DNA of 64,000 nt from Bacilli bacterium (GTDB lineage: Bacteria > Bacillota_I > Bacilli_A > RF39 > UBA660). Position 1 is the first letter of the stretch. The number at the start of each line of letters is the position of its first letter. The notes beneath the pieces were generated by a model, which was not told where the DNA came from, did not search any database, and saw only the letters and a list, made by a program, of their open reading frames with translations. Location of the stretch: contig JAFYYX010000001.1 in assembly GCA_017548925.1 (NCBI GenBank), positions 156,829 through 220,828 on the forward strand, in the 5' to 3' direction. Shown here one piece after another: positions 1 to 9,234 of this stretch. Made by a program: the position numbers and the translations under genes.

Positions 1-411
1 AGTTTAGAAATAAGATTAAAAGATGTGCTTTTAGGAAAAAAAGCGCATGATTATAATATAGAAATGGATAGAAAAATATCCAAGATATTACATAGTTTAG
101 GTGTACCATCTCATATTAAAGGATATTCTTATATAAGAGAAAGTATAAAACTTATGTATAATTTAAACGATGTTAATGGTGGAATAACAAAAGAAATATA
201 TCCCGAAATAGCAAAGAAATTTGATTCAACTACCTCACGTGTAGAAAGAGCAATAAGGCATGCGATAGAAATAAGTTGGAATCGTGGAGATTACGAAGTA
301 ATGGAAGAAATATTTGGCCATAGCGTAGATTTTGATAGGGCTAAACCAACAAATTCGGAATTTATTGCAACTATAGCCGATCATTTAAGACTAAGCATAG
401 TACAATTTTAA
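1..411 (+). CDS. spo0A: Spo0A, C-terminal DNA-binding domain (5' end outside window)
   Basis: Master response regulator of sporulation entry. Only the last 136 codons are in the window; the frame is open back to base 1, so the receiver domain lies upstream and the GTG at base 25 is an internal Val codon. What is visible is the Spo0A effector domain: the GVPSHIKGY segment, the SITK-like GGITKEIYP, and the recognition helix SRVERAIRHAIE (about residues 79-90 of the visible part), ending in KPTNSEFIATIADHLRL. These are near-invariant in the family, which binds 0A boxes (TGTCGAA-like). It is followed by its own terminator and then gpmI. Its presence implies a sporulating or formerly sporulating ancestry, supported by a SigH-like gene at 57.8 kb. 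Confidence 0.95.
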   Translation, partial: SLEIRLKDVLLGKKAHDYNIEMDRKISKILHSLGVPSHIKGYSYIRESIKLMYNLNDVNGGITKEIYPEIAKKFDSTTSRVERAIRHAIEISWNRGDYEVMEEIFGHSVDFDRAKPTNSEFIATIADHLRLSIVQF

Positions 412-444
412 ACAAGCATTTAAGGATGCTTGTTTGTTTTTTTT
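411..444 (+). terminator. Rho-independent terminator of spo0A
   Basis: Perfect 9-bp stem AACAAGCAT / ATGCTTGTT with a 6-nt loop, followed by a T-rich tail. It begins on the last base of the spo0A stop codon. Confidence 0.9.
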
Positions 445-462
445 AGTTATATATGTTATTAT
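434..462 (+). promoter_or_regulatory. Promoter of gpmI, overlapping the spo0A terminator tail
   Basis: A -35 TTGTTT (434-439) and -10 TATTAT (457-462) are separated by 17 bp, with a TG one base before the -10 (454-455). The -35 starts on the last base of the upstream terminator stem and runs into its T tail. Predicted start is about base 469, which excludes the ATG at 453 as the gpmI start. Confidence 0.65.
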
Positions 463-482
463 TTACACACGAAGGTGAATTC

Positions 483-1997
483 ATGAAGAAAATATTAACA
501 ATAATTCTGGATGGGTTTGGTCAAAGAGATGAAGAAGACGGCAACGCTATTAAAGCAGCTCGTATGAAAAATTATGAATCGTTATGGGAAAATTATCCCC
601 ATACTACACTTTATGCTTCTGAAGAACCAATAGGTTTAAGAAAAGGACAATTTGGTAATAGTGAAATTGGTCATACAATAATCGGAGCAGGTAGAATAGT
701 TAAACAAAGTGAATCAATTGTTGATGAACTTTTTGAGAATTTAGATGATAATTTAACATTTCAAATGTTAATTGATTACACAAGAAGTAATCCTGAAAAA
801 GCTGTTCATTTAATGGGTTTATGTTCTGATGGGCTAGTTCACTCAGATATAAACCATTTTGTTAAACTTTTTAATCGTCTTGCTGATAACGGTGTTAGAA
901 ATATTTATTTTCATTTAATAACAGATGGAAAAGATACACCAAATGGATCTGCTATTGAATATGTTAAAAAGATTGTTGATTTAATAAATGAAAGAGAAGT
1001 AGGATCAATAGCAACCATATGTGGTCGTACATATGCAATGGATCGTGATCAAAGATGGATTAGAACAAAAAAATATTATGATCTAATAACTACTGGTCAA
1101 GGATATAAATTTAAAGATCCAATTGAACCAATTGAAATTTCATATAAAGAGGATATTCCAGATAATGAAATAAAACCAATTATTATTGATCCTAAAGGAT
1201 TAATAAATGATGGCGATAGTTTAATATGGATTAACTATCGTATGGATCGTGGTAAACAAATCCTTACTCCTTTTTTAACAAAGGATTTTAAAGAATTTGA
1301 TACAGTTAAATATGATAATTTGAATGTATATTCATTCTTTCCAATAGATAAAGAATTAAAAACAAATTCTTTTCTACCAACAAATCAAGTTGAAAATCCA
1401 TTAGGTATTTATTTATCTAATTTAGGATTAAGTCAAGCTAGAGTAGCTGAAGGTCAAAAGTATTCACATGTAACTTTTTTCTTCGATGGCTCATATAGTG
1501 GAAAAATAGATAAATGCGATAAATATATGATTCCATCTAATGATCCAAGAACATTTATTCAAAAACCTGAAATGAGTGCGGTTGATGTAACTAAAAAAGC
1601 CATAGATTGTATGCAAAAAGATTATGATTTTATTTTAGTTAATTTTGCTAACCCAGATATAGTTGGTCATACAGGAGATTGGAATGCAACTGTTAAAGCA
1701 TGCATAACTGTTGATATATGTTTAGGAAAGCTTATGGAAGTAGCTGATGACAATTTCTATAAAATTATTGTTCTAGGTGATCATGGAAATGCTGATATTA
1801 TGTATGATGAAGAAAAAAATCCAGTTCCAACTCATACACTTAGCAAAGTTCCATTTATTATTGCAGATAAAAAGGTTAAACTAGCAAATGAAGGAAGTTT
1901 AATAAATGTAGCTCCAACAATACTTGATTACATGGATATTGCAATTCCAAAAGAGATGAATGAATCATCAAGTTTAATAATTGGATATGATGAATAA
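483..1997 (+). CDS. gpmI: 2,3-bisphosphoglycerate-independent phosphoglycerate mutase
   Basis: Interconverts 3- and 2-phosphoglycerate in glycolysis, using two Mn ions and a phosphoserine intermediate; cytosolic. 504 residues, usual for the family. Visible signatures are the metal-binding ILDGFG (Asp10), the nucleophile serine in GNSEIGH (Ser60), and the C-terminal metal motif GDHGNADIM followed by PTHTLSKVPFI. The start at 483 is preferred over an upstream in-frame ATG at 453 because GAAGGTG sits 6 bases before it, the product then begins MKKILTIILDGFG, and 453 lies inside the promoter. It is monocistronic between two terminators. Normally it clusters with other glycolytic genes; here it separates spo0A from the ribosomal superoperon. 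Confidence 0.96.
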   Translation: MKKILTIILDGFGQRDEEDGNAIKAARMKNYESLWENYPHTTLYASEEPIGLRKGQFGNSEIGHTIIGAGRIVKQSESIVDELFENLDDNLTFQMLIDYTRSNPEKAVHLMGLCSDGLVHSDINHFVKLFNRLADNGVRNIYFHLITDGKDTPNGSAIEYVKKIVDLINEREVGSIATICGRTYAMDRDQRWIRTKKYYDLITTGQGYKFKDPIEPIEISYKEDIPDNEIKPIIIDPKGLINDGDSLIWINYRMDRGKQILTPFLTKDFKEFDTVKYDNLNVYSFFPIDKELKTNSFLPTNQVENPLGIYLSNLGLSQARVAEGQKYSHVTFFFDGSYSGKIDKCDKYMIPSNDPRTFIQKPEMSAVDVTKKAIDCMQKDYDFILVNFANPDIVGHTGDWNATVKACITVDICLGKLMEVADDNFYKIIVLGDHGNADIMYDEEKNPVPTHTLSKVPFIIADKKVKLANEGSLINVAPTILDYMDIAIPKEMNESSSLIIGYDE

Positions 1998-2026
1998 CTA
2001 GGTTTACGTAAAAACCTAGTTTTTTA
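1996..2026 (+). terminator. Terminator of gpmI
   Basis: 10-bp perfect stem AACTAGGTTT / AAACCTAGTT around a short loop, then a T run. It overlaps the gpmI stop codon. Confidence 0.9.
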
Positions 2027-2050
2027 TTGAAAAAATTTATTAAAAACTGC

Positions 2051-2079
2051 TTGATTTTCATAAAATATATTGATATAAT
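2051..2079 (+). promoter_or_regulatory. Sigma-A promoter of the S10-spc-alpha superoperon
   Basis: TTGATT (2051-2056), a 17-bp spacer and a perfect TATAAT (2074-2079). It is the best consensus promoter in the first 15 kb, and no terminator is visible downstream before 16.29 kb, so it probably drives the whole ribosomal cluster. Confidence 0.85.
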
Positions 2080-2085
2080 TGATTT

Positions 2086-2214
2086 CGTATGACAGCTTAG
2101 ATGTGCAAGGTTGCTGATACACTAGGGTATGTTGTTCGATACTCAAATTAAAATCAGGTTAATTTGCTACGGAGCGAGCCTATACTAGATATAGACGAAA
2201 GGAGAACAAAAAAT
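2086..2214 (+). promoter_or_regulatory. 5' leader of the S10 operon, possible ribosomal-protein autoregulatory RNA
   Basis: About 130 bases of untranslated RNA are expected between the promoter and rpsJ, much longer than other leaders here. The part just before the ribosome binding site contains TATACTAGATATAGAC, which can fold, followed by GAAAGGAGAAC. In Bacillus and E. coli the S10 operon is autoregulated (by L4 in E. coli) through its leader. Whether this one is a regulator is inference; I could not fold or align it. Confidence 0.45.
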
Positions 2215-2523
2215 ATGGCTAATACTAAAGTTCGTATTAATTTAAAAGCATATGACCACAGATTACTTGATATTGCTGCTGGTAAAATTGTTGAAACAGT
2301 TAAAAGAACTGGTGGAATAGTATCTGGTCCAGTACCTCTTCCAACTGAGGTTCAAAAATATACAGTTTTAAGAGCTGTACATAAATATAAGGACGCTAGA
2401 GAACAATTCGAAATGCGTACTCATAAAAGACTAATTGATATTAAAGATCCAAGCAAAGAAACAATTGATGCTTTAACTCACTTAGATTTACCAAGTGGTG
2501 TTGATATTAATATCAAATTATAA
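2215..2523 (+). CDS. rpsJ: 30S ribosomal protein S10
   Basis: S10/NusE, a small-subunit head protein that also partners NusB and NusG in transcription. 102 residues, exact family length. It begins [19 protein letters not shown] and keeps the conserved GPVPLPT and [14 protein letters not shown] segments. The start at 2215 is set by AAAGGAG 9 bases upstream; an in-frame TTG at 2164 would add 17 unrelated residues and is rejected. It is the first gene of the superoperon. Confidence 0.97.
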   Translation: MANTKVRINLKAYDHRLLDIAAGKIVETVKRTGGIVSGPVPLPTEVQKYTVLRAVHKYKDAREQFEMRTHKRLIDIKDPSKETIDALTHLDLPSGVDINIKL

Positions 2524-2553
2524 TTTTAAAAAATAAAGGAAGGAAAGAAAAAG

Positions 2554-3384
2554 ATGAAAGGAATCTTAGGACGCAAAGTTGGAATGACTCAAGTGTTCAC
2601 AAAAAATGGTGTTTTAATTCCAGTTACTGTTGTTGAAGTTGAACCAAACGTAGTAATGCAAGTTAGAACTCCAGAAAAAGATGGATACTCTGCTATTCAA
2701 TTAGGCGTATTCGACAAAAAAGAAAAAAATGCTACTAAAGCTAGCATTGGCCATGCTAAAAAAGCTGGTACAAACCCTAAGCGCTTCTTAAAAGAAATTC
2801 GTGACGTAGAAGCTAGTTACAATGTAGGGGATAAAATTGGTGCTGAAATCTTTACTGCAGGTGAAGTTGTAGACGTAACTGGAACTTCTAAAGGAAAAGG
2901 TTTCGAAGGAACAATTAAACGTCACAATCAATCTCGTGGACCTATGGCTCACGGATCACATTATCATAGAGGACCTGGTTCTCTTGGTACAATGTTACCT
3001 AAACGTGTTTTAAAAGGTAAAAACTTACCTGGACATATGGGACATGAAACAGTAACAATACAAAATCTTGAAATTATCGAAGCTAATGCAAATGAAAATT
3101 ACATTTTAGTTAGTGGAAATATTCCAGGACCTAAACAATCATTAGTTTTAATTAGATCAGCTGTTAAAAATTCTAGAAAAGTAGATACTAAAGAAATTAT
3201 TAACTACGCTGAAGAAACTGTTGTAGATGAAGTTGTTGAAGAAACTCCAGTTACTGAAGAAGTAACTGAAGTAGTAGAAACTACTGAAGCTCCAGTTGAA
3301 GAAGTAAAAGAAGAAGCTACTGAAGAAGTAGTTGAAGAAACTCAAACAGAAGAAAGTAATGATTCTGAAGGAGAAACTAATTAA
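2554..3384 (+). CDS. rplC: 50S ribosomal protein L3 with a long acidic C-terminal tail
   Basis: L3 nucleates 23S rRNA folding near the peptidyl transferase centre. The first about 210 residues are a standard L3: [15 protein letters not shown] at the start and [18 protein letters not shown] in the central loop. Usual length is about 209; here the protein has 276 residues because about 60 Glu/Val/Thr residues, ending SNDSEGETN, follow the core. The tail is low-complexity, strongly acidic and built from repeated EEV/VEET units. It is read in frame with no sign of a frameshift, and rplD follows 23 bases later. Confidence 0.96.
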   Translation: MKGILGRKVGMTQVFTKNGVLIPVTVVEVEPNVVMQVRTPEKDGYSAIQLGVFDKKEKNATKASIGHAKKAGTNPKRFLKEIRDVEASYNVGDKIGAEIFTAGEVVDVTGTSKGKGFEGTIKRHNQSRGPMAHGSHYHRGPGSLGTMLPKRVLKGKNLPGHMGHETVTIQNLEIIEANANENYILVSGNIPGPKQSLVLIRSAVKNSRKVDTKEIINYAEETVVDEVVEETPVTEEVTEVVETTEAPVEEVKEEATEEVVEETQTEESNDSEGETN

Positions 3385-3407
3385 TTTAGTTTTAGAAAGG
3401 AATAATT

Positions 3408-4028
3408 ATGAAGATAAGTGTTAAAAATCTAAATGGTGAAAAAGTTAAAGATTTAACTTTAAATGATTCTGTTTGGAATATTGAAACTAATGATGATTGC
3501 TTAAAGAAAAGCATTAAATTACAACAAGCAGCTACTCGTCAAGGAACTGCTAAAGTAAAAACAAGATCTGAAGTTTCTGGTGGAGGAAGAAAGCCATGGA
3601 AACAAAAAGGTACAGGACGTGCTCGTGCTGGATCTAGTAGATCACCTCTATGGAGAGGCGGAGGAATTGTATTCGGACCAACTCCAAGAGATTATACATT
3701 TAAGATTAATAAGAAAGAAAGAACTATTGCTTTAAAATCAGCTTTAACTGAACTTGCTAAAGAAAAAGCATTAGTTGTTGTTGATAAAATTGAACTTGCT
3801 TCACTTAAAACTACTGAAGCTAAAAAATTAATTAAATCACTTAATATTGCTGGTAACATTTTATTTGTTACAAATGGTGATAATGAAAACTTATTTATGG
3901 CTTGTCGTAACCTTGGTTACACTCAAGTATTAATGGTTGATGAAATTAATGTTTTAGATTTAGTTTATGCTGATTATGTAGTAATTGAAGAAGAAGCAGT
4001 TAAAACATTAGAGGAGGGTCTTAAATAA
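3408..4028 (+). CDS. rplD: 50S ribosomal protein L4
   Basis: L4 lines the polypeptide exit tunnel; in E. coli it also represses its own operon. 206 residues, normal length. The long rRNA-penetrating loop is clear at about residues 45-90 (GGGRKPWKQKGTGRARAGS, then SPLWRGGGIVFGP). RBS GAAAGGA precedes the ATG. The stop TAA shares its last base with the rplW start codon, so the two are translationally coupled. If the S10 leader is an L4 target, this is the likely effector. Confidence 0.97.
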   Translation: MKISVKNLNGEKVKDLTLNDSVWNIETNDDCLKKSIKLQQAATRQGTAKVKTRSEVSGGGRKPWKQKGTGRARAGSSRSPLWRGGGIVFGPTPRDYTFKINKKERTIALKSALTELAKEKALVVVDKIELASLKTTEAKKLIKSLNIAGNILFVTNGDNENLFMACRNLGYTQVLMVDEINVLDLVYADYVVIEEEAVKTLEEGLK

Positions 4029-4303
4029 TGAAAGATTATTCTGATATTATCTTAGCTCCAGTTGTAACTGAAAAATCTGCTAAGAATGCTGAAAAGAATG
4101 TTTATACATTAAAAGTTGTAAAAACAGCTACTAAGACTCAAATCAAAAATGCTGTTGAAAAAGCATTTGGTGTTAAAGTACAAAGTGTTAATACATTAGT
4201 TACTAAACCAAAAGACAAAAGAGTAGGTCGTTATACAGGCCAAACTAAAACTTATAAGAAAGCGATTGTTACATTAAAAGATGGTCAACAAATCGAAATA
4301 TAG
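4028..4303 (+). CDS. rplW: 50S ribosomal protein L23
   Basis: L23 sits at the tunnel exit and docks trigger factor and SRP. 91 residues, usual length. It begins with the typical DIILAPVVTEKSAK and contains the KPKDKRVGRYTGQTKTYKKA loop that enters 23S rRNA. The start overlaps the rplD stop by one base (TAATG), with GAGGAGGG 14-8 bases upstream inside rplD. Confidence 0.96.
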   Translation: MKDYSDIILAPVVTEKSAKNAEKNVYTLKVVKTATKTQIKNAVEKAFGVKVQSVNTLVTKPKDKRVGRYTGQTKTYKKAIVTLKDGQQIEI

Positions 4304-4321
4304 TAGGGAGGAAAAATAGTT

Positions 4322-5149
4322 ATGGCAATTAAAGCTTATCGTCCAACAACAAATGGACGTCGTGGAATGACTACATTAGTTAATGAAGAAATTACAACTA
4401 GTACTCCTACTAAATCACTTTTAAAAACAAAATCAAAAACTGGTGGACGTAATAATCAAGGTAAAATGACTGTTCGTCATATCGGTGGCGGTGCTAAAAG
4501 AAAATACCGTTTAATTGATTATAAAAGAAATAAAGTTGGAGTTACTGGAAAAGTAGCATCAATTGAATACGATCCAAATCGTAGTGCAAATATTGCATTA
4601 ATTAATTATAAAGATGGTGAAAAAATTTATATTATTGCACCAAAAGATTTAAAAGTTGGAGCAATAATTGAGAATGGACCACAAGCTGATATTAAAGTTG
4701 GTAACTGCTTACCACTTGCTAATATTCCAGTTGGTACTGTTATTCACTGTGTTGAACTTAAACCTGGAAAAGGTGCTGAACTTTGTAGAGCTGCTGGCTC
4801 TTCAGCACAAATTCTTGGTAGAGAAGATAAATATGTTCTAATCAGATTACAATCTGGTGAAGTTAGAAAAGTACTTGGTACTTGTATAGCTACTATCGGA
4901 GCTGTAGGAAATGAAGATTATGAACTAGTTAATATTGGTAAAGCTGGACGTACTCGTCATATGGGTATTAGACCAACTAACCGTGGTTCTGTTATGAACC
5001 CTAACGATCACCCACATGGTGGTGGTGAAGGACGTGCTCCTATCGGACGTAAGAGTCCTCTTACTCCTTGGGGTAAACCAGCACTTGGTTATAAAACTAG
5101 AAAACCTAAAAAAGCATCTAGCAAGCTTATTGTTAGTAGGAAGAAATAG
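4322..5149 (+). CDS. rplB: 50S ribosomal protein L2
   Basis: L2 is essential for subunit association and peptidyl transfer. 275 residues, normal. Conserved features include [19 protein letters not shown] near the N-terminus and the C-terminal [19 protein letters not shown] with the histidine next to the catalytic centre. The start ATG follows GGGAGG by 10 bases. The gene lies in the invariant order L23-L2-S19. Confidence 0.97.
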   Translation: MAIKAYRPTTNGRRGMTTLVNEEITTSTPTKSLLKTKSKTGGRNNQGKMTVRHIGGGAKRKYRLIDYKRNKVGVTGKVASIEYDPNRSANIALINYKDGEKIYIIAPKDLKVGAIIENGPQADIKVGNCLPLANIPVGTVIHCVELKPGKGAELCRAAGSSAQILGREDKYVLIRLQSGEVRKVLGTCIATIGAVGNEDYELVNIGKAGRTRHMGIRPTNRGSVMNPNDHPHGGGEGRAPIGRKSPLTPWGKPALGYKTRKPKKASSKLIVSRKK

Positions 5150-5158
5150 GAGGATATA

Positions 5159-5422
5159 ATGGCAAGAAGTTTGAAAAAAGGACCTTATGTAGCAGCTAGT
5201 CTACTTAAGAAAATCCAAAAATTAAATGAATCAAATAAAAAAGAAGTTGTTAAAACTTGGTCAAGACGTTCTACTATTTTTCCAGATTTTGTAGGACACA
5301 CAATTGCAGTTCATAATGGAAAAGAATTTATTCCAGTTTATGTAACTGAAGATATGGTAGGTCACAAACTTGGTGAGTTTGCATTAACTCGTAAGTTTGG
5401 TGGACATGCAGGACAAAAGTAG
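5159..5422 (+). CDS. rpsS: 30S ribosomal protein S19
   Basis: S19 contacts the A-site finger in the 30S head together with S13. 87 residues, slightly shorter than the usual 92. It starts [19 protein letters not shown] and keeps [24 protein letters not shown] and the C-terminal [23 protein letters not shown] lies directly upstream; the gap to rplB is 9 bases. Confidence 0.96.
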   Translation: MARSLKKGPYVAASLLKKIQKLNESNKKEVVKTWSRRSTIFPDFVGHTIAVHNGKEFIPVYVTEDMVGHKLGEFALTRKFGGHAGQK

Positions 5423-5436
5423 GAGGGTAAATAGAT

Positions 5437-5802
5437 ATGGAAACTTATGCAATACATAAAAATGCTATGATCGCTCCTCGTAAGGCTCGTATGACACTTG
5501 ATCTAATTAGAGGTAAAAGTGTTAGTGCTGCTCAAGGAATCTTAGCAAACACTAATACTAAAGCTTCTAGATTAATCTCTAAAGTTTTAGATTCTGCTAT
5601 TGCAAATGCAGTTAATAACTTTGGAGCTAAAGAAGAAGAATTAAAAGTAGTTGAATGCTACATTAATCCTGGAGTAGTTTTAAAAAGAATTAAATTTGCT
5701 TCACGTGGAAATGTAGATCGTAGAGATAAAAGAACTTCTCACATTACTGTTAAAGTAAGTGATAATAAAGAAGTATCAAAAAAAGGTAAGGAAGGAGCAT
5801 AA
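5437..5802 (+). CDS. rplV: 50S ribosomal protein L22
   Basis: L22 forms, with L4, the narrowest point of the exit tunnel. 121 residues including a short lysine-rich tail (SKKGKEGA). Conserved parts are [18 protein letters not shown] and the C-terminal [19 protein letters not shown] strand near the tunnel hairpin. RBS AGGAGGG is 10 bases before the ATG. The stop lies two bases before rpsC. Confidence 0.96.
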   Translation: METYAIHKNAMIAPRKARMTLDLIRGKSVSAAQGILANTNTKASRLISKVLDSAIANAVNNFGAKEEELKVVECYINPGVVLKRIKFASRGNVDRRDKRTSHITVKVSDNKEVSKKGKEGA

Positions 5803-5804
5803 TT

Positions 5805-6485
5805 ATGGGTCAAAAAGTAAGTCCAGTTGGATTAAGACTTGGTGTTAATAAAGACTGGGAATCTAAATGGTATTCAAATAAAGAATTCGCAGAAAACCTA
5901 GATAAAGACATCAAAATTCGTAAATATATCGAAAAGAACTTAAAAAACGCATCAATTGCTTCTGTTCTTATCGAAAGAAAGAAAAATAGAGTAGATGTTA
6001 CTATCAATACTGCTAAACCTGGTATTATTATCGGACGTGGTGGAGAAGACATCGAAAAATTAAGAAAAGAAATCAAAAAGGTTGTTAAAGAAGACGTATA
6101 TGTTAATATCGTTGAAGTTAAAAACCCTGATTTAAATGCTCAACTTGTTGCAGAAAATATTGCTCAACAAATTGAAAACCGTGCTCCATTTAGAAGCACA
6201 CAAAAAAGAGCTATCAGAAACACTATGAAAGCTGGAGCTAAAGGTATTAAAACTTCTGTTTCAGGACGTTTAGGTGGAGCTGAAATGGCTCGTACTGAAG
6301 GATATACTGAAGGAACTGTACCTCTACATACAATTAGAGCTGATATCGACTATGCAACTGCAGAAGCTGATACAACTTATGGAAAAATTGGTGTTAAGGT
6401 TTGGATCTACAAAGATGAAATCCTACCTGCTAAAGGTAAAGTAGTAAAGGGGGACGACAAAAATGTTGATGCCAAAAAGAACTAA
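5805..6485 (+). CDS. rpsC: 30S ribosomal protein S3
   Basis: S3 forms part of the mRNA entry gate and helicase. 226 residues, usual length. It starts [14 protein letters not shown] and has the type-II KH domain with [18 protein letters not shown] at about 74-91. The C-terminal half has [16 protein letters not shown]. Its 3' end overlaps rplP by 23 bases, and the SD for rplP (GGGGG) is inside rpsC, suggesting coupled translation. Confidence 0.97.
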   Translation: MGQKVSPVGLRLGVNKDWESKWYSNKEFAENLDKDIKIRKYIEKNLKNASIASVLIERKKNRVDVTINTAKPGIIIGRGGEDIEKLRKEIKKVVKEDVYVNIVEVKNPDLNAQLVAENIAQQIENRAPFRSTQKRAIRNTMKAGAKGIKTSVSGRLGGAEMARTEGYTEGTVPLHTIRADIDYATAEADTTYGKIGVKVWIYKDEILPAKGKVVKGDDKNVDAKKN

Positions 6486-6897
6486 GTATCGTAAACCTCA
6501 TAGAGTATCTTATGATGGACACGCTAGAGGAAATACTGAACTTCACTTAGGTGAATATGGACTTCAAGCAAAAACTGGTGCTTGGGTTTCAGCAAAACAA
6601 ATTGAAGCAGCACGTATCGCAATGACTCGTTTCATGAAACGTGGTGGAGATGTTTATATTAATATCTTCCCTCATCATGCAATTACTAAAAAACCTCTTG
6701 AAACTCGTCAAGGTAAAGGTAAAGGTAACGTTGATGAATTCGTTGCTGTAGTTAAAAAGGGTAAAATTATGTTTGAAATTAGTGGTGTTACTGAAGACAT
6801 CGCTCGTGAAGCTTTAAGACTTGCTTCTCATAAATTACCTGTACAATGCAAATTTGTAAAAAAAGAAGTAAAGGCTGGTGAATCAAATGAAAACTAA
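6463..6897 (+). CDS. rplP: 50S ribosomal protein L16
   Basis: L16 positions A-site tRNA in the large subunit. 144 residues, matching Bacillus L16. The start is [14 protein letters not shown]; of two nearby ATGs (6463 and 6469) the first is chosen because GGGGG is 9 bases upstream and the Bacillus protein also begins ML-x-PKR. Conserved [18 protein letters not shown] is present. It overlaps rpsC at the 5' side and rpmC at the 3' side. Confidence 0.95.
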   Translation: MLMPKRTKYRKPHRVSYDGHARGNTELHLGEYGLQAKTGAWVSAKQIEAARIAMTRFMKRGGDVYINIFPHHAITKKPLETRQGKGKGNVDEFVAVVKKGKIMFEISGVTEDIAREALRLASHKLPVQCKFVKKEVKAGESNEN

Positions 6898-7093
6898 TGA
6901 ACTTAGAAACTTATCTACAGAAGAATTAGTTAAGAAAATCGAAGAAGACAAACATGAACTTTTCGATTTAAGATTAAAACAATCAACTGGTTCACTTGAA
7001 AAACCTTCACAAATTAAAAATTTAAGAAAAGAAGTAGCTAGAATCAAAACTATACTAAAAGAAAGAGAAGGAGCAGAAAATGGAGAAAACTAA
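6887..7093 (+). CDS. rpmC: 50S ribosomal protein L29
   Basis: Small two-helix protein at the tunnel exit next to L23. 68 residues from ATG 6887: [18 protein letters not shown]. An in-frame GTG at 6878 would add three residues; the ATG is preferred because it matches family N-termini (MKANE-like) and GGTG lies 7 bases upstream. The start overlaps the rplP end by 11 bases and the end overlaps rpsQ by 14. Confidence 0.93.
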   Translation: MKTNELRNLSTEELVKKIEEDKHELFDLRLKQSTGSLEKPSQIKNLRKEVARIKTILKEREGAENGEN

Positions 7094-7343
7094 TAGCCGT
7101 CAAGAATTTACTGGTAAAGTAATTAGTGCTGCTAATAACAAAACTATTACTGTTCTAGTAGAAACTTACAAAAAAGATCCATTATATGGAAAAAGAGTAA
7201 AATACTCTAAAAAATATGCAGCTCACGATGAAAATAATAAAGCTAAAGTAGGAGATACAGTAAGAATAAGAGCAACTAGACCACTTTCTAAAACTAAAAA
7301 GTTTGAACTAGTTGATGTATTATTTGAAGCTGTAATTCTATAA
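7080..7343 (+). CDS. rpsQ: 30S ribosomal protein S17
   Basis: S17 is a primary 16S rRNA-binding OB-fold protein. 87 residues, typical. Conserved [19 protein letters not shown] and [19 protein letters not shown] are present, with the [18 protein letters not shown]-terminal part. The ATG lies inside rpmC, with AGAAGGAG about 6 bases upstream. Confidence 0.95.
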   Translation: MEKTNSRQEFTGKVISAANNKTITVLVETYKKDPLYGKRVKYSKKYAAHDENNKAKVGDTVRIRATRPLSKTKKFELVDVLFEAVIL

Positions 7344-7357
7344 GGAGGATTTGCCTT

Positions 7358-7726
7358 ATGGTTATGCAAGAATCAAGATTAAAAGTTGCTGATAACACTG
7401 GTGCAAGAGAACTTCTAGTTATCCGTGTTATGGGTGGTTCTAAAGTTAAATCTGCTAACATCGGTGATGTAGTAGTTGGAACTGTTAAAAAAGCTATCCC
7501 AAACAGTAATATGAAAAAAGGTAAAGTCGTTAAAGCTGTAATCGTTAGAAGTGTTGAAGGTGTTCGTCGTAGTGACGGATCATATATTAAATTTGATGAC
7601 AACGCATGTGTAATTATCAGAGATGATAAAACACCAATTGGAACTCGTGTTTTAGGTCCAGTTGCTCGTGAACTACGTGAAAAAGATTACATGAAAATCG
7701 TTTCACTAGCTAGCGAAGTTATATAG
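7358..7726 (+). CDS. rplN: 50S ribosomal protein L14
   Basis: L14 bridges to 16S helix 44 and binds the silencing factor RsfS. 122 residues, exact family length, starting [20 protein letters not shown] second ATG two codons on is possible, but GGAGG is 9-10 bases before the first. The conserved C-terminal [18 protein letters not shown] is intact. Confidence 0.96.
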   Translation: MVMQESRLKVADNTGARELLVIRVMGGSKVKSANIGDVVVGTVKKAIPNSNMKKGKVVKAVIVRSVEGVRRSDGSYIKFDDNACVIIRDDKTPIGTRVLGPVARELREKDYMKIVSLASEVI

Positions 7727-7738
7727 GAGGTCTTAATA

Positions 7739-8056
7739 ATGAAAGTTAAAGTTGGAGACAACGTAAGAATTATTGCTGGAAAAGACAAAGGTAAAGAAGG
7801 TAAAGTAATTCGTACTTTAAAGAAAAAAGATCAAGTTGTTGTTGAAGGATTAAATATTGTTAAAAAACACTCAAAACCAAATAATACTAACGATAAAGGT
7901 GGTATCTTCTCAATTGAAGCACCAATTCATGTTTCTAATGTAAAAGTTTTAGATACAAAAGCTACTAAAGAAAAAGCAGAAAAGAAAACTGCTGAAAAGA
8001 AAGCTCCTGCTAAAAAAGCAGCAGCAAAAAAATCTACTAAAAAGGAAAGTAAGTAG
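7739..8056 (+). CDS. rplX: 50S ribosomal protein L24 with a basic Lys/Ala tail
   Basis: L24 is an assembly initiator with a KOW motif ([20 protein letters not shown], residues 6-25). The canonical domain ends near residue 77; a low-complexity basic tail of about 28 residues rich in Lys and Ala ([19 protein letters not shown]) follows, giving 105 residues. Such tails usually bind rRNA or DNA. It is the basic counterpart to the acidic L3 tail in the same operon. Confidence 0.95.
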   Translation: MKVKVGDNVRIIAGKDKGKEGKVIRTLKKKDQVVVEGLNIVKKHSKPNNTNDKGGIFSIEAPIHVSNVKVLDTKATKEKAEKKTAEKKAPAKKAAAKKSTKKESK

Positions 8057-8064
8057 GTGAATAT

Positions 8065-8604
8065 ATGAGTAATTTTAAAGATTTATATAATAAAGAAATT
8101 ACAAAAGCACTTCATGATGAATTCAAATATACTTCTAAAATGGAAATTCCAAGATTAGAAAAAATTGTTATCAACATGGGTGTTGGTGAAGGTTCTAAAG
8201 ATGATAAATTCATCGAAGCTGCAGTAAAAGATTTAGAGCTTATTGCTGGTCAAAAACCTGTTGTTACAAAAGCTAAAAAATCTATTGCAGGATTCAAATT
8301 AAGAGAAGGACAACCTGTAGGTGTTAAAGTAACACTTAGAGGTGAAAATATGTACAATTTCATGGAAAAACTTATTAAAGTTGCTCTTCCACGTGTTCGT
8401 GACTTCCATGGTATATCAAAAACTGCTTTTGATGGAAAAGGAAATTACACTCTTGGTATTAAAGAACAATTAATTTTCCCAGAAATTGAATATGATAATG
8501 TCGTTAAAGTAAGAGGAATGGATATTATATTTGTTACTACTGCTAAAACAAACAAAGAAGCAGAAGCATTATTAAGGGCATTTGGAATGCCTTATAGAAA
8601 TTAA
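8065..8604 (+). CDS. rplE: 50S ribosomal protein L5
   Basis: L5 binds 5S rRNA and P-site tRNA. 179 residues, exact family length. Recognisable segments are [37 protein letters not shown] and [27 protein letters not shown] precedes ATG 8065. Gene order L24-L5-S14 is conserved. Confidence 0.97.
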   Translation: MSNFKDLYNKEITKALHDEFKYTSKMEIPRLEKIVINMGVGEGSKDDKFIEAAVKDLELIAGQKPVVTKAKKSIAGFKLREGQPVGVKVTLRGENMYNFMEKLIKVALPRVRDFHGISKTAFDGKGNYTLGIKEQLIFPEIEYDNVVKVRGMDIIFVTTAKTNKEAEALLRAFGMPYRN

Positions 8605-8620
8605 GGAGGTTACTTAAACT

Positions 8621-8806
8621 ATGGCTAAGAAAAGTATGATTGCAAAACAACAAAGAACACCTAAGTTTAAATCACGTGCTTACACTCGTTGTACTAGATG
8701 TGGTAGACCTCATGGTGTGCTTCGTAAATTTGGTCTTTGTCGTATTTGTTTTAGAGAATTAGCAAATAAAGGACAAATTCCTGGTGTAAAGAAATCAAGT
8801 TGGTAG
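8621..8806 (+). CDS. rpsZ: 30S ribosomal protein S14, zinc-binding (type Z) form
   Basis: Short S14, 61 residues, with four zinc ligands Cys24, Cys27, Cys40 and Cys43 (CTRCGRP and GLCRICF). This is the C+ form typical of Gram-positives, as opposed to the roughly 90-residue zinc-free paralogue made under zinc starvation. AAGGAGG precedes the start. Confidence 0.97.
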   Translation: MAKKSMIAKQQRTPKFKSRAYTRCTRCGRPHGVLRKFGLCRICFRELANKGQIPGVKKSSW

Positions 8807-8824
8807 GAAAGGAGGAAAAGTAAT

Positions 8825-9223
8825 ATGTTTGTACAAGATAAAATTGCTGACATGCTTACTCGTATCAGAAATGCTAACCAAATGAAATATGATACTGTTG
8901 AAGTATTAGGTTCAAAAATGACTTTAGGAATTGCTGAAATTCTTAAAAGAGAAGGTTTCATTGAAGATTTCAAATATGAAAAAGCTAAAAATGGCGATAA
9001 ATTAACTTTAAACCTAAAATATGGTGATAAGAAAGAAAGAGTAATCGTTGGACTTAAGAGAATCTCTAAATCTGGATTACGTGTTTATGCAAAATGTGAT
9101 GAAATTCCTCGTGTTCTTAACGGACTTGGAATTGCTATAATCTCAACTTCTAAAGGTTTAATGACTGATAAAGAAGCTAGAGAAGCTGGATTAGGAGGCG
9201 AAGTACTTGCCTATATTTGGTAA
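8825..9223 (+). CDS. rpsH: 30S ribosomal protein S8
   Basis: S8 binds the central domain of 16S rRNA and in E. coli represses the spc operon. 132 residues, normal. It shows [17 protein letters not shown] at the start, [22 protein letters not shown] in the middle and the C-terminal [16 protein letters not shown] lies 10 bases upstream of ATG 8825. Confidence 0.97.
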   Translation: MFVQDKIADMLTRIRNANQMKYDTVEVLGSKMTLGIAEILKREGFIEDFKYEKAKNGDKLTLNLKYGDKKERVIVGLKRISKSGLRVYAKCDEIPRVLNGLGIAIISTSKGLMTDKEAREAGLGGEVLAYIW

Positions 9224-9234
9224 GGAAATGTTCT

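Noticed and set aside
1..411. spo0A as a broken or truncated gene
   Set aside because: The frame is open to base 1 with family-like residues upstream of the GTG at 25; it is cut by the window edge, not by mutation.
3157..3345. Minus-strand Phe/Ser/Tyr-rich frame inside rplC
   Set aside because: It mirrors the GAA-rich acidic tail of L3 and has no ribosome binding site.
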